A stretch of 5,630 nucleotides of DNA, taken from assembly GCA_014729055.1 (NCBI GenBank), contig WJKO01000163.1, positions 1 through 5,630 of the forward strand, written 5' to 3'. Shown here piece by piece: positions 1 through 5,535 of the stretch. Source of the DNA: Promethearchaeota archaeon. Lineage in GTDB: Archaea > Asgardarchaeota > Lokiarchaeia > Sigyniarchaeales > Promethearchaeaceae. The first letter of the stretch is position 1. Every line of letters begins with the position of its first letter. A model generated the notes under the pieces. The model saw only the letters and a list, made by a program, of their open reading frames with translations, had not been told where the DNA came from and searched no databases. Made by a program: the position numbers and the translations under genes.

Positions 1-34
1 GTAGTTATTGCTTAAAAACAGCAGAAATCGTATG

Positions 35-43
35 TTTTTTTTT
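35..43 (+). terminator. T9 tract, possible terminator of an upstream plus-strand gene
   Basis: An uninterrupted run of nine T residues on the plus strand lies just after a short frame that stops at TAA 13-15 (preceding codons read V-V-I-A). Archaeal RNA polymerase is known to terminate at T-runs with no hairpin needed, so this could end a transcript entering from the left. Only 34 bases are visible upstream, so the existence of that gene is inference. In such AT-rich DNA a T9 run could also occur by chance. Confidence 0.3.
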
Positions 44-68
44 AGATCGATTTAATTGCTATACCCTG

Positions 69-82
69 ATTTTTTATATTTC
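69..82 (+). promoter_or_regulatory. TATA-box-like element for the 51-residue gene
   Basis: The stretch ATTTTTTATATTTC is centred about 28 bases before the ATG at 105. That is the distance at which an archaeal TATA box would place transcription start within a few bases of the start codon. No Shine-Dalgarno-like purine run lies between it and the ATG, which fits a leaderless mRNA. No clear BRE is seen, because the bases just upstream (ATACCCTG) are not purine-rich. The call rests on spacing and composition only. Confidence 0.4.
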
Positions 83-104
83 ATAATTCACAATTAACGA
101 CAAA

Positions 105-260
105 ATGATTAGAAAAGTTGATGATAGGGAGTATGCCCTTCGTGTTCTTCAAGATTTGAAAGTTAAGGCACGTGATTGTGAGGATTATCGCGAACGATTG
201 AAAATGGAAAAAGTCATAAAGAAATTTGAAAAAGGAATTGTCGAAGAATACGGCGGGTAA
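105..260 (+). CDS. Small highly charged protein, 51 residues, function unknown
   Basis: This frame runs from ATG at 105 to TAA at 258-260 and is closed upstream by an in-frame TAA at 84-86, so the ATG is the first usable start. The product begins MIRKVDDREYALRVLQDL and ends EEYGG. About half its residues are charged (14 Lys/Arg, 12 Asp/Glu), with one Cys (C25), no Trp and no Pro. It has no signal peptide or membrane segment, and residues 5-43 look like one or two amphipathic helices. The coding strand is purine-rich, as in the neighbouring true genes, and a TATA-like element sits at leaderless spacing. I do not recognise the family. It could be a small nucleic-acid- or protein-binding factor, but nothing proves that. 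It converges on the Hel308 gene with a 43-bp gap. The opposing open frame on the minus strand (281-81) gives a Phe/Asn/Ile-rich product and looks like a shadow. Confidence 0.55.
   Translation: MIRKVDDREYALRVLQDLKVKARDCEDYRERLKMEKVIKKFEKGIVEEYGG
195..240 (-). terminator. T-rich tract, possible hel308 terminator inside the small gene
   Basis: Read on the minus strand, the Lys-rich 3' half of the 51-residue gene gives several T-runs, including two T5 runs at 229-233 and 208-212. They lie 70-100 bases beyond the hel308 stop. Archaeal transcripts often end in such T-clusters after the stop codon. The 43-bp intergenic gap itself has only shorter runs (T4), so a hel308 transcript would probably overlap the small gene in antisense. 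No hairpin is evident. Confidence 0.25.
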
Positions 261-303
261 ATTAGGTAAAATATTTTCCAAATTTCATAGAAATGAAGTG
301 CCT

Positions 304-2943
304 TCAAAAGAGTGTGGTTTGTTTGCGCTTCTTTCTTCTTTTATCACTTTTATTCTTTTTTTCTTTCTTAATTTTCTTCAAACGAGATTGTTTTTCTTGC
401 TCGTTCATTCTATTATAGGAAACAATGTCATTATTTTCGTTTTTTAGACTCTTTTCTTTATAGGATCCAGTATTAAGTTGATATTTAATAGATTTAATAA
501 TATTCTCTGAAAATAATGGTAATTTTTCAAGTTCTTCATTAGATGCTTTTTTAAGATGATTAATTCTGAAGTACCCATTTTTATAGAGAATTCTGGCTCG
601 AACTCGCCCGATACCTCTGATTTTTACAAATGAAATGAGTTCTTTTCTAATACCATATCTAATTCGAATGCTTAAATTTTCAGATAATTCTACCAATTTT
701 TCACATTTTAATAGCTTTGAAAACTGCTTTAATCCACGAGCAAGCCATTGTGCAGTGTCGGTGAGTCGATTCAGATCTCCAGAACCAATATTATATCTTT
801 GTGTAATATCCCCTTCAGCGCGTTCATTGATCCATTCTGCTAATATAAAGGTATGTTTTAAGGAATCCATATCGTCAAAAATGCGATAATTCTCCTCTTC
901 GTGGTATTCAGAAGTAAACATGTTCATAGAATTTTCATAATTACTGACAGCTGCGGAAATAATATCATAATCCGAACTGCGGAAATTTAAACCCATGATT
1001 TCTCCGCTAAGACCAATAATGTAAAGAAGCGTAACTTCTGTAATTTTAAATTTTGTGTCTTCTTCATCTATTAAATCTTTCAGTAACTTCAGCCTTCGAT
1101 AGATTCCCTCAGCAATATAAGGATTTAGATAAAGATTGCTTGTAATTTTCCCAAGTTTCGTTGCGCTATAAAAAACTTCATCTTCAACCTCGCGATTTGC
1201 ATTTTTTTTAAGAAATTCATACGTATATAAGAATTCAACGGCTTCTTTTACGATTTTACCTAGTTGTTCTTCTATTTCCTTGTCGCTAAGTAATGGTTCA
1301 ATCTCATCGAACTCAGATTGCTCATCATTCTTATTATCGAGATCCGCCGCACTGACAAATTCTGTGCTATAATTGGTCGGTAACTTCAATGGATCAGTTC
1401 CTCTTGCCCCTTTTCTCTTTCGTTTTATATCAATTTTTTCGACCTGTTTTTTCCGAATCTTTGGGATCTGTTTTTTTCCAACATTTTCTATGTTATTAGT
1501 ACCATGTTTTACTTGATATGCGAGAAAGGTATATTTTAAGAACTGTATTAAATCTTGTTCTGTTGCTGCTTTATTCATCACAATAGTACCTAAAAGATGC
1601 GTTTGCAGTAATTCAGGGCTATTTAACTGTGATAAGATCCATTCAGTTTCTCCAAAGATATAATACGCGGCTAATTCCTCTGTTTTCTCTGGTTTAGATG
1701 ATAACAAGATAGCATCCCCGTATGGATCATAACCAGGTCTCCCTGCCCTCCCAACCATTTGCTTATATTCTAAGACTGGTATTTTTCTCATACCACCACT
1801 TTTTCCATCATAACGATAAAGAGATTTAATAATGACCCGACGAGCTGGAGTATTAACTCCTGCAGCTAAAGTGGGTGTACACGTTATGACTCTTAAACGA
1901 CCACCTCGAAAATTATCCTCTATAAACTTTCGTTGGGCTTGTTTTAATGCAGCATTGTGAAAAGCAATACCAAATTTCATGGTATTAATGAGCATTTTGG
2001 TATCCCTTGTAGCCGAATTTGGTCCAACTATACTTTTAAACTCATCAGATAAAAGTAATAAATCCATCTGTTCTGTTTCACTATAACGTTCGGCCAATCT
2101 TTTCATTAATTTTTTAGCTAAACTTCGGGAATTACGACGACTATTTACAAAAACCAAACATTGCCCTCCTTCATCTAATATGTCCATAACTAAATTATAT
2201 ACAGCGCTTTTTGTTTGATATTTCAATTCCCTTGTTTCATTGTTAGAATAAAAAATAGAACCTTTCTTATAAAATCCCTCCTTCAGAGATACTGGTCGCC
2301 AATTACTCTTGATTAATTCAGCATTTAACCATCTTGCAATCTCATCTGCATTATTTATTGTTGCTGATAATCCTAATATTTGCACGGTGGGGTTTATACT
2401 CAGTATCCTGGTTATTAAGACTTCTAAAGTAATACCTCTTGATTCACTATTGAGTAAATGGATTTCATCAACGATAACAATTCCTATCTTTTTTATAAAA
2501 TCTGGTCGATTACGAAACATGCTATCTGCTTTTTCGTTTGTCATAATAATGAGATCTTTTTCAAAAACCCGAAAATTATGAGAATCAACGTCACCAATTG
2601 AATACGCGATGGAGATACCTAATTTACTCCATTTTTCTCGAAATTCGTGGTATTTTTCGCTGGCTAGTGCCTTAAGAGGGCATAAATAAATGGCTTTTTT
2701 CTTAATGCCTTTTTCTTTAAAATTCAATAGACATTGCATCATAGCTATTTCGGCAATAAGAGTTTTCCCAGAAGCGGTGGGAATACTAATTACTAAATTA
2801 TTTTTATTAACAATATATTGCATTGCATCTTGTTGAGGAGGATATAATTCATGAATACCATATTCGTCCAAAATGTCTATTATTTCGGGTCTAATATCCT
2901 TAAAGTATTCTTTTTTTGTACCTTTATCCTTTTTTTGAACCAA
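304..2943 (-). CDS. hel308: Hel308-type superfamily 2 DNA helicase (Ski2-like)
   Basis: ATP-dependent 3'-5' DNA helicase; archaeal Hel308/Hjm proteins are known to act on stalled forks and recombination intermediates. Visible motifs in order: Q-motif-like YPPQQ 34-38, Walker A PTASGKT 55-61, Ia PLKAL 89-93, II DEIH 159-162, III SAT 193-195, IV-like VFVNSRR 264-270, V region TLAAGVNTPARR 358-369, VI QMVGRAGRPG 395-404. A winged-helix region follows (about 430-580), then a ratchet-like domain (about 630-745, with LAEWINE and IGSGDL) and a helix-hairpin-helix-like domain with RGIGRVRARILY 776-787, which is diagnostic of Hel308 rather than of RNA-acting Ski2 relatives. At 879 residues it exceeds the usual roughly 700. 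The excess is a charged insertion at about 480-560 and a Lys/Arg-rich tail ending QTTLF. The start is TTG, because no ATG precedes M41, which lies beside the Q-motif; GAGGG sits 7 bases upstream. It lies 116 bp downstream of mcm on the same strand. All helicase motifs are intact. Confidence 0.95.
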   Translation of the reverse strand: MVQKKDKGTKKEYFKDIRPEIIDILDEYGIHELYPPQQDAMQYIVNKNNLVISIPTASGKTLIAEIAMMQCLLNFKEKGIKKKAIYLCPLKALASEKYHEFREKWSKLGISIAYSIGDVDSHNFRVFEKDLIIMTNEKADSMFRNRPDFIKKIGIVIVDEIHLLNSESRGITLEVLITRILSINPTVQILGLSATINNADEIARWLNAELIKSNWRPVSLKEGFYKKGSIFYSNNETRELKYQTKSAVYNLVMDILDEGGQCLVFVNSRRNSRSLAKKLMKRLAERYSETEQMDLLLLSDEFKSIVGPNSATRDTKMLINTMKFGIAFHNAALKQAQRKFIEDNFRGGRLRVITCTPTLAAGVNTPARRVIIKSLYRYDGKSGGMRKIPVLEYKQMVGRAGRPGYDPYGDAILLSSKPEKTEELAAYYIFGETEWILSQLNSPELLQTHLLGTIVMNKAATEQDLIQFLKYTFLAYQVKHGTNNIENVGKKQIPKIRKKQVEKIDIKRKRKGARGTDPLKLPTNYSTEFVSAADLDNKNDEQSEFDEIEPLLSDKEIEEQLGKIVKEAVEFLYTYEFLKKNANREVEDEVFYSATKLGKITSNLYLNPYIAEGIYRRLKLLKDLIDEEDTKFKITEVTLLYIIGLSGEIMGLNFRSSDYDIISAAVSNYENSMNMFTSEYHEEENYRIFDDMDSLKHTFILAEWINERAEGDITQRYNIGSGDLNRLTDTAQWLARGLKQFSKLLKCEKLVELSENLSIRIRYGIRKELISFVKIRGIGRVRARILYKNGYFRINHLKKASNEELEKLPLFSENIIKSIKYQLNTGSYKEKSLKNENNDIVSYNRMNEQEKQSRLKKIKKEKKNKSDKRRKKRKQTTLF
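329..378 (+). terminator. T-rich tract, possible terminator of the 51-residue gene
   Basis: On the plus strand this stretch is a near-continuous pyrimidine/T tract including T7 at 356-362. It begins about 70 bases after the small gene's stop codon. It is simultaneously the coding complement of the Lys-rich C-terminal tail of Hel308, so its T-richness may be only a by-product of AAA/AAG codons. Archaeal termination on T-runs makes it a plausible end for the convergent plus-strand transcript. No hairpin was seen. Confidence 0.3.
1264..1506 (-). other. Charged insertion in the Hel308 winged-helix region (residues 480-560)
   Basis: Between the helix ending TFLAYQ (472-477) and the helix VKEAVEFLYTYEFL (565-578), both recognisable as parts of the Hel308 winged-helix region, lie about 80 residues of low-complexity sequence. 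The first half is strongly basic (KKQIPKIRKKQ at 490-500, KRKRKGARG at 507-515). The second half is strongly acidic (D/E-rich at 534-560). From memory, typical Hel308 proteins have only a short linker here. No intein or nuclease motifs are visible, so a disordered, species- or clade-specific insertion is the simplest reading. Confidence 0.6.
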
Positions 2944-2950
2944 AATCGTT

Positions 2951-2955
2951 CCCTC
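2951..2955 (-). promoter_or_regulatory. Shine-Dalgarno-like site deciding the hel308 TTG start
   Basis: On the minus strand GAGGG lies 7 bases before TTG at 2943, matching the anti-Shine-Dalgarno end of archaeal 16S rRNA at normal spacing. The frame stays open for 36 further bases upstream (to an in-frame TAA), but that extension contains no ATG, GTG or TTG. The TTG is therefore the only well-supported start. Confidence 0.6.
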
Positions 2956-2998
2956 AATAATTAGTAATGTTTCAAAGTCTTAATAAATCACATATCTT

Positions 2999-3012
2999 GG
3001 AATAATTTAAAG
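2999..3012 (-). promoter_or_regulatory. Possible TATA-like element for hel308
   Basis: On the minus strand CCTTTAAATTATTC lies about 60 bases before the TTG start. Initiation about 25 bases downstream would give a leader of roughly 35 nucleotides carrying the GAGGG site. The match is weak in such AT-rich DNA, and hel308 could instead be reached by read-through from mcm. Confidence 0.25.
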
Positions 3013-3055
3013 GAAAAAGAAAATATGAATAAAAATTATTTAGGTCTCTGAAACC
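3011..3055 (-). terminator. Hairpin plus T-rich tract after mcm
   Basis: Four bases after the mcm stop codon the minus strand reads GGTTTCAGAGACC (3055-3043), which can fold into a 5-bp stem (one G-T pair) with a 3-base loop. It is followed at once by a T-rich run including T5 at 3035-3031 and further T-clusters to 3011. This looks like a termination or transcript-processing signal that would at least reduce read-through into hel308. The stem is short and archaeal termination needs only the T-run, so the hairpin may be incidental. Confidence 0.4.
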
Positions 3056-3059
3056 GCTT

Positions 3060-5207
3060 TTATCTTTTCTTTCCCTTATACTTCTTATCTTTATTTCGAT
3101 CTGATAAAGCAATAAAGCCTACTCTTGGTTTATAGATCAATCCTTCACTATGTAGATTTTTCAACATTTTTTCAATTTTACTTTTATCTAGTTCCATTTC
3201 AAGTTCCATATCACTGATAAAATTAGCTTCATTGATCGCTTTAGTACTGCTTTGCTTAATTTTTTCCTTTAATGCATCAAGCATTTGGAAAATCTTTTTC
3301 TTTGCAGTAGTTACACCAGCAAATATTCGATCTACATTCAGTTGACCTGTTATTGGGTCTTTACTGACATCGTTTATACTGATCTCAGCCAATTTTAAAG
3401 CTTTCTTCGCATACTCTCTCGTAACATAAGAACTTAGCGCCATTTTCGAATATGCTTCAGATAATCTTACAAATCCTTCAAGACTACGGGCTACGATTGG
3501 AACAGCGACATCTCCTCCATCTACTCTTAAATTCTTATTTTTAGACCGAATATCAATATAAAATTGCTTTATTTCTTCAATTGCTTCTGGTGTTAATTTT
3601 GGCTTAAGGGTTCTCGCGAATTTAATATATTTTATTAGCAATTCAAATGGGATAAGCGATTTTTGAGAGTCCGCAGTTAATTTTTCACCGCTTTCGCTAG
3701 CATGCTTATGAAGGATGAACTTTGCAAGTTCTTCATCCTCTTGGTGATTCGGAACATCTTTTACAACGAAGATTAGATCAAATCGAGATAGTATTGTAGG
3801 TGGTAGATTAATATTTTCGGTTGGGGATCTTTCTTCATCATATCGACCCCATTGAGGATTTGCTGCCGCAAGTATTGAGGTCTGCGCTCTTAAAGTTGCT
3901 ATAATGCCTGCTTTGGCAATGCTTACCGTCTGTTGTTCCATTGCTTCGTGAATGGAAGCTCTGTCTTTCTTATTCATTTTATCGAATTCGTCTATTATTG
4001 CAATTCCACCATCTGCAAGAACTAAGGCACCTGCTTCCAGCGACATACCTCCCGAATCTGACTCTTTGACGATACCCGCTGTCAATCCTGCCGCAGAACT
4101 CCCTCTACCTGATGTGAATACTGATTGTGGTACTGCTTTCGCACTCTGCTTAAGAATCTGGCTTTTCCCGGTTCCAGGGTCTCCTACAAATAAAACATGA
4201 ATATCCCCCCGTAAAGGTGACTGATTTGGATGCTCTTTTCTCACTCCTCCAAACAATGCAATCGCCGCTGCCATTTTAAGATGGTCCTTTCCATAGATAC
4301 CTGGTGCAAGGGATTTCGCAATGGTTTCTTGAATATCTTTTTTTTGTGCCCATCTTCTGATTTCTCGCTTGTCTTCTTCAGATATCTCAATTCCGCCATC
4401 TTCATCAGTTCTCCCCTCAATGCTTAATACTTTAATAAACGGCGTAAATAAAGTAGTAATTTTACCCCGGGAAGTTTCGTTTGGATAAATTTTATATATT
4501 CCAGTAATTTTCACACGATCTCCAGGTCGCGCTTTATCTACTAAATCATGTGTTAGTATTGCTTTCACAGAATATGGGACTCTTCCTGGCTTTAATTCTT
4601 CGGGTAACTCTTGAATCTTAATGCTTTGCCAGTCTATGAATTCTGAATCCTTAGAAACGACCATAAAATTCTTTTTGTTTTTACAGCTAGGATTTGTACA
4701 TCGTCTTGGTTTAATAAGTGTCTTGGTTTCGATTTGAGGTATTTCTATTTGAGTTTGACAAACTGGGCATTGAAACGTTGCAACCGTTATTTGTGGAATT
4801 ATCTGTGATGCACGAATGAGTATTCCGTAGACATAAATCAGCTTATCAATATTTACAGAGCGCAATCCTCGGAGAGTTACTTCATTAGAAGCATTCTGTG
4901 TAGTTACTCTGACAAAATATTCCATGTCTGGAAGACTTCCACCCGAATAGGTTCTTATTAATTCTTTAAATGCATCTACCGCATAGCGTAATGCTATCTC
5001 AGGTTCATTTCTTAGAAATTCAGCTAATGGGGGATCAAAAGATAGTAAATCTTCAAATAAAATATAGATTGTATTGTCTCCAACCATGGCGGCATCTTGG
5101 ATTGCTTCACGATATTTGAAGTGGTTGGGCTCGTCTTCATACTCTTTAAAGAAGGTTTCGAAATTTTGATCTGGATTATCCGGTGGAAGATTTACATCAA
5201 TAACCAT
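3060..5207 (-). CDS. mcm: MCM replicative DNA helicase
   Basis: This is the AAA+ hexameric helicase that unwinds DNA at archaeal replication forks, moving 3'-5' and working with GINS and a Cdc45-like factor. Visible parts: an N-terminal helical domain (about 1-110); an OB fold with a zinc ribbon formed by C147, C150, C170 and C175 (CX2C-X19-CX4C); an N-terminal hairpin region near GDRVKITGIYKIYPNE (229-244); Walker A GDPGTGKS 342-349; Walker B IIDEFD 404-409; the pre-sensor-1 hairpin with K432; sensor-1 N450 in AAANP; arginine finger SRFD 474-477; sensor-2 region with R574; and a C-terminal winged helix (about 625-703) ending in a basic tail. At 715 residues it is near the normal archaeal length, with no intein at the P-loop, a common insertion site. 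The ATG at 5207 is the first start, since an in-frame TGA lies 7-9 bases upstream. All catalytic residues are present. hel308 follows downstream on the same strand. Confidence 0.97.
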   Translation of the reverse strand: MVIDVNLPPDNPDQNFETFFKEYEDEPNHFKYREAIQDAAMVGDNTIYILFEDLLSFDPPLAEFLRNEPEIALRYAVDAFKELIRTYSGGSLPDMEYFVRVTTQNASNEVTLRGLRSVNIDKLIYVYGILIRASQIIPQITVATFQCPVCQTQIEIPQIETKTLIKPRRCTNPSCKNKKNFMVVSKDSEFIDWQSIKIQELPEELKPGRVPYSVKAILTHDLVDKARPGDRVKITGIYKIYPNETSRGKITTLFTPFIKVLSIEGRTDEDGGIEISEEDKREIRRWAQKKDIQETIAKSLAPGIYGKDHLKMAAAIALFGGVRKEHPNQSPLRGDIHVLFVGDPGTGKSQILKQSAKAVPQSVFTSGRGSSAAGLTAGIVKESDSGGMSLEAGALVLADGGIAIIDEFDKMNKKDRASIHEAMEQQTVSIAKAGIIATLRAQTSILAAANPQWGRYDEERSPTENINLPPTILSRFDLIFVVKDVPNHQEDEELAKFILHKHASESGEKLTADSQKSLIPFELLIKYIKFARTLKPKLTPEAIEEIKQFYIDIRSKNKNLRVDGGDVAVPIVARSLEGFVRLSEAYSKMALSSYVTREYAKKALKLAEISINDVSKDPITGQLNVDRIFAGVTTAKKKIFQMLDALKEKIKQSSTKAINEANFISDMELEMELDKSKIEKMLKNLHSEGLIYKPRVGFIALSDRNKDKKYKGKKR

Positions 5208-5225
5208 TATTTTTCATATCCATAA

Positions 5226-5238
5226 ACAATAAATTTTA
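5226..5238 (-). promoter_or_regulatory. TATA-like element for mcm
   Basis: On the minus strand TAAAATTTATTGT is centred about 25-26 bases before the mcm ATG. Archaeal initiation from it would start at or very near the ATG, giving a leaderless message, in line with the lack of a good Shine-Dalgarno site (only GGA at about 13-15 bases upstream). A second candidate, AAATAAATAAATC (5277-5265), lies farther upstream and would give a leader of about 35-40 bases. The surrounding DNA is so AT-rich that neither is certain. Confidence 0.35.
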
Positions 5239-5349
5239 CTAGACTTTTTCTAAATACATATCAGATTTATTTATTTGGCATATATTAATAGTTAAATACG
5301 TGATAAAGATAACTAACTGCAAATCATTCTTTTTGTCGCTTCAATATAA

Positions 5350-5406
5350 ATTCATTTATTAACGATTGATTTATTAACGATTCATTTATTACATTCATTT
5401 TTTACG
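5350..5406. repeat. Cluster of about four 15-bp AT-rich direct repeats
   Basis: Unit 1 ATTCATTTATTAACG (5350-5364) and unit 2 ATTGATTTATTAACG (5365-5379) differ at one base and abut exactly. Unit 3 (5380-5392) begins ATTCATTTATTAC, and unit 4 ATTCATTTTTTACG (5393-5406) is a 14-base variant. The order and shared ATTCATTT...ACG core show real tandem duplication rather than generic AT-richness. The cluster sits about 145-200 bp upstream of the mcm start. It could be a protein-binding array, a DNA-unwinding stretch or a neutral microduplication. Confidence 0.65.
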
Positions 5407-5535
5407 ACATGACCGCTTAAATTAATCTGATAATCAAGTTGATACCACATTCAATGATTTAAGCTGGATTCCTCTAATAAAAATAACAAGTAAGCAATTG
5501 ATTTTTAAGAAGATATTATCAGATTTGAGCGTAAA

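Noticed and set aside
81..281. 66-codon minus-strand open frame opposite the small plus-strand gene
   Set aside because: Its product is Phe/Asn/Ile-rich with no recognisable pattern, while the plus strand has the better promoter spacing and charged coding-like composition. It is best read as an antisense shadow.
283..306. Read-through of the hel308 TGA to complete the PIP-like motif
   Set aside because: The codons after TGA read K-A-L-H-F, which does not restore a QxxLFxF motif, and no recoding signal is seen.
226..447. 73-codon plus-strand frame starting at TTG 226
   Set aside because: It begins inside the small gene and runs antisense through the hel308 3' end. Its Phe/Leu-rich, membrane-like product simply mirrors the Lys-rich tail of Hel308.
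635..889. Plus-strand open frame inside hel308
   Set aside because: It lies wholly antisense to the conserved ratchet and C-terminal domains of Hel308; no independent coding signal.
2309..2581. Plus-strand open frame inside hel308
   Set aside because: It is antisense to the conserved helicase motifs II and III region and has no start or promoter signal of its own.
4161..4184. P-loop GDPGTGKS with Gly where many MCMs have Ala or Ser
   Set aside because: As far as I recall the same GDPGTGKS form occurs in other archaeal MCMs such as haloarchaeal ones, so it is an ordinary variant. No intein sits at this site.
3952..4427. Two plus-strand open frames inside mcm
   Set aside because: They are antisense to the AAA+ core (including the P-loop and Walker B region) and merely reflect its codon use.
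5259..5526. Two copies of TATCAGATTT about 258 bp apart
   Set aside because: A 10-base match in this AT-rich stretch is not unlikely by chance, and no terminal-repeat or element structure surrounds it.
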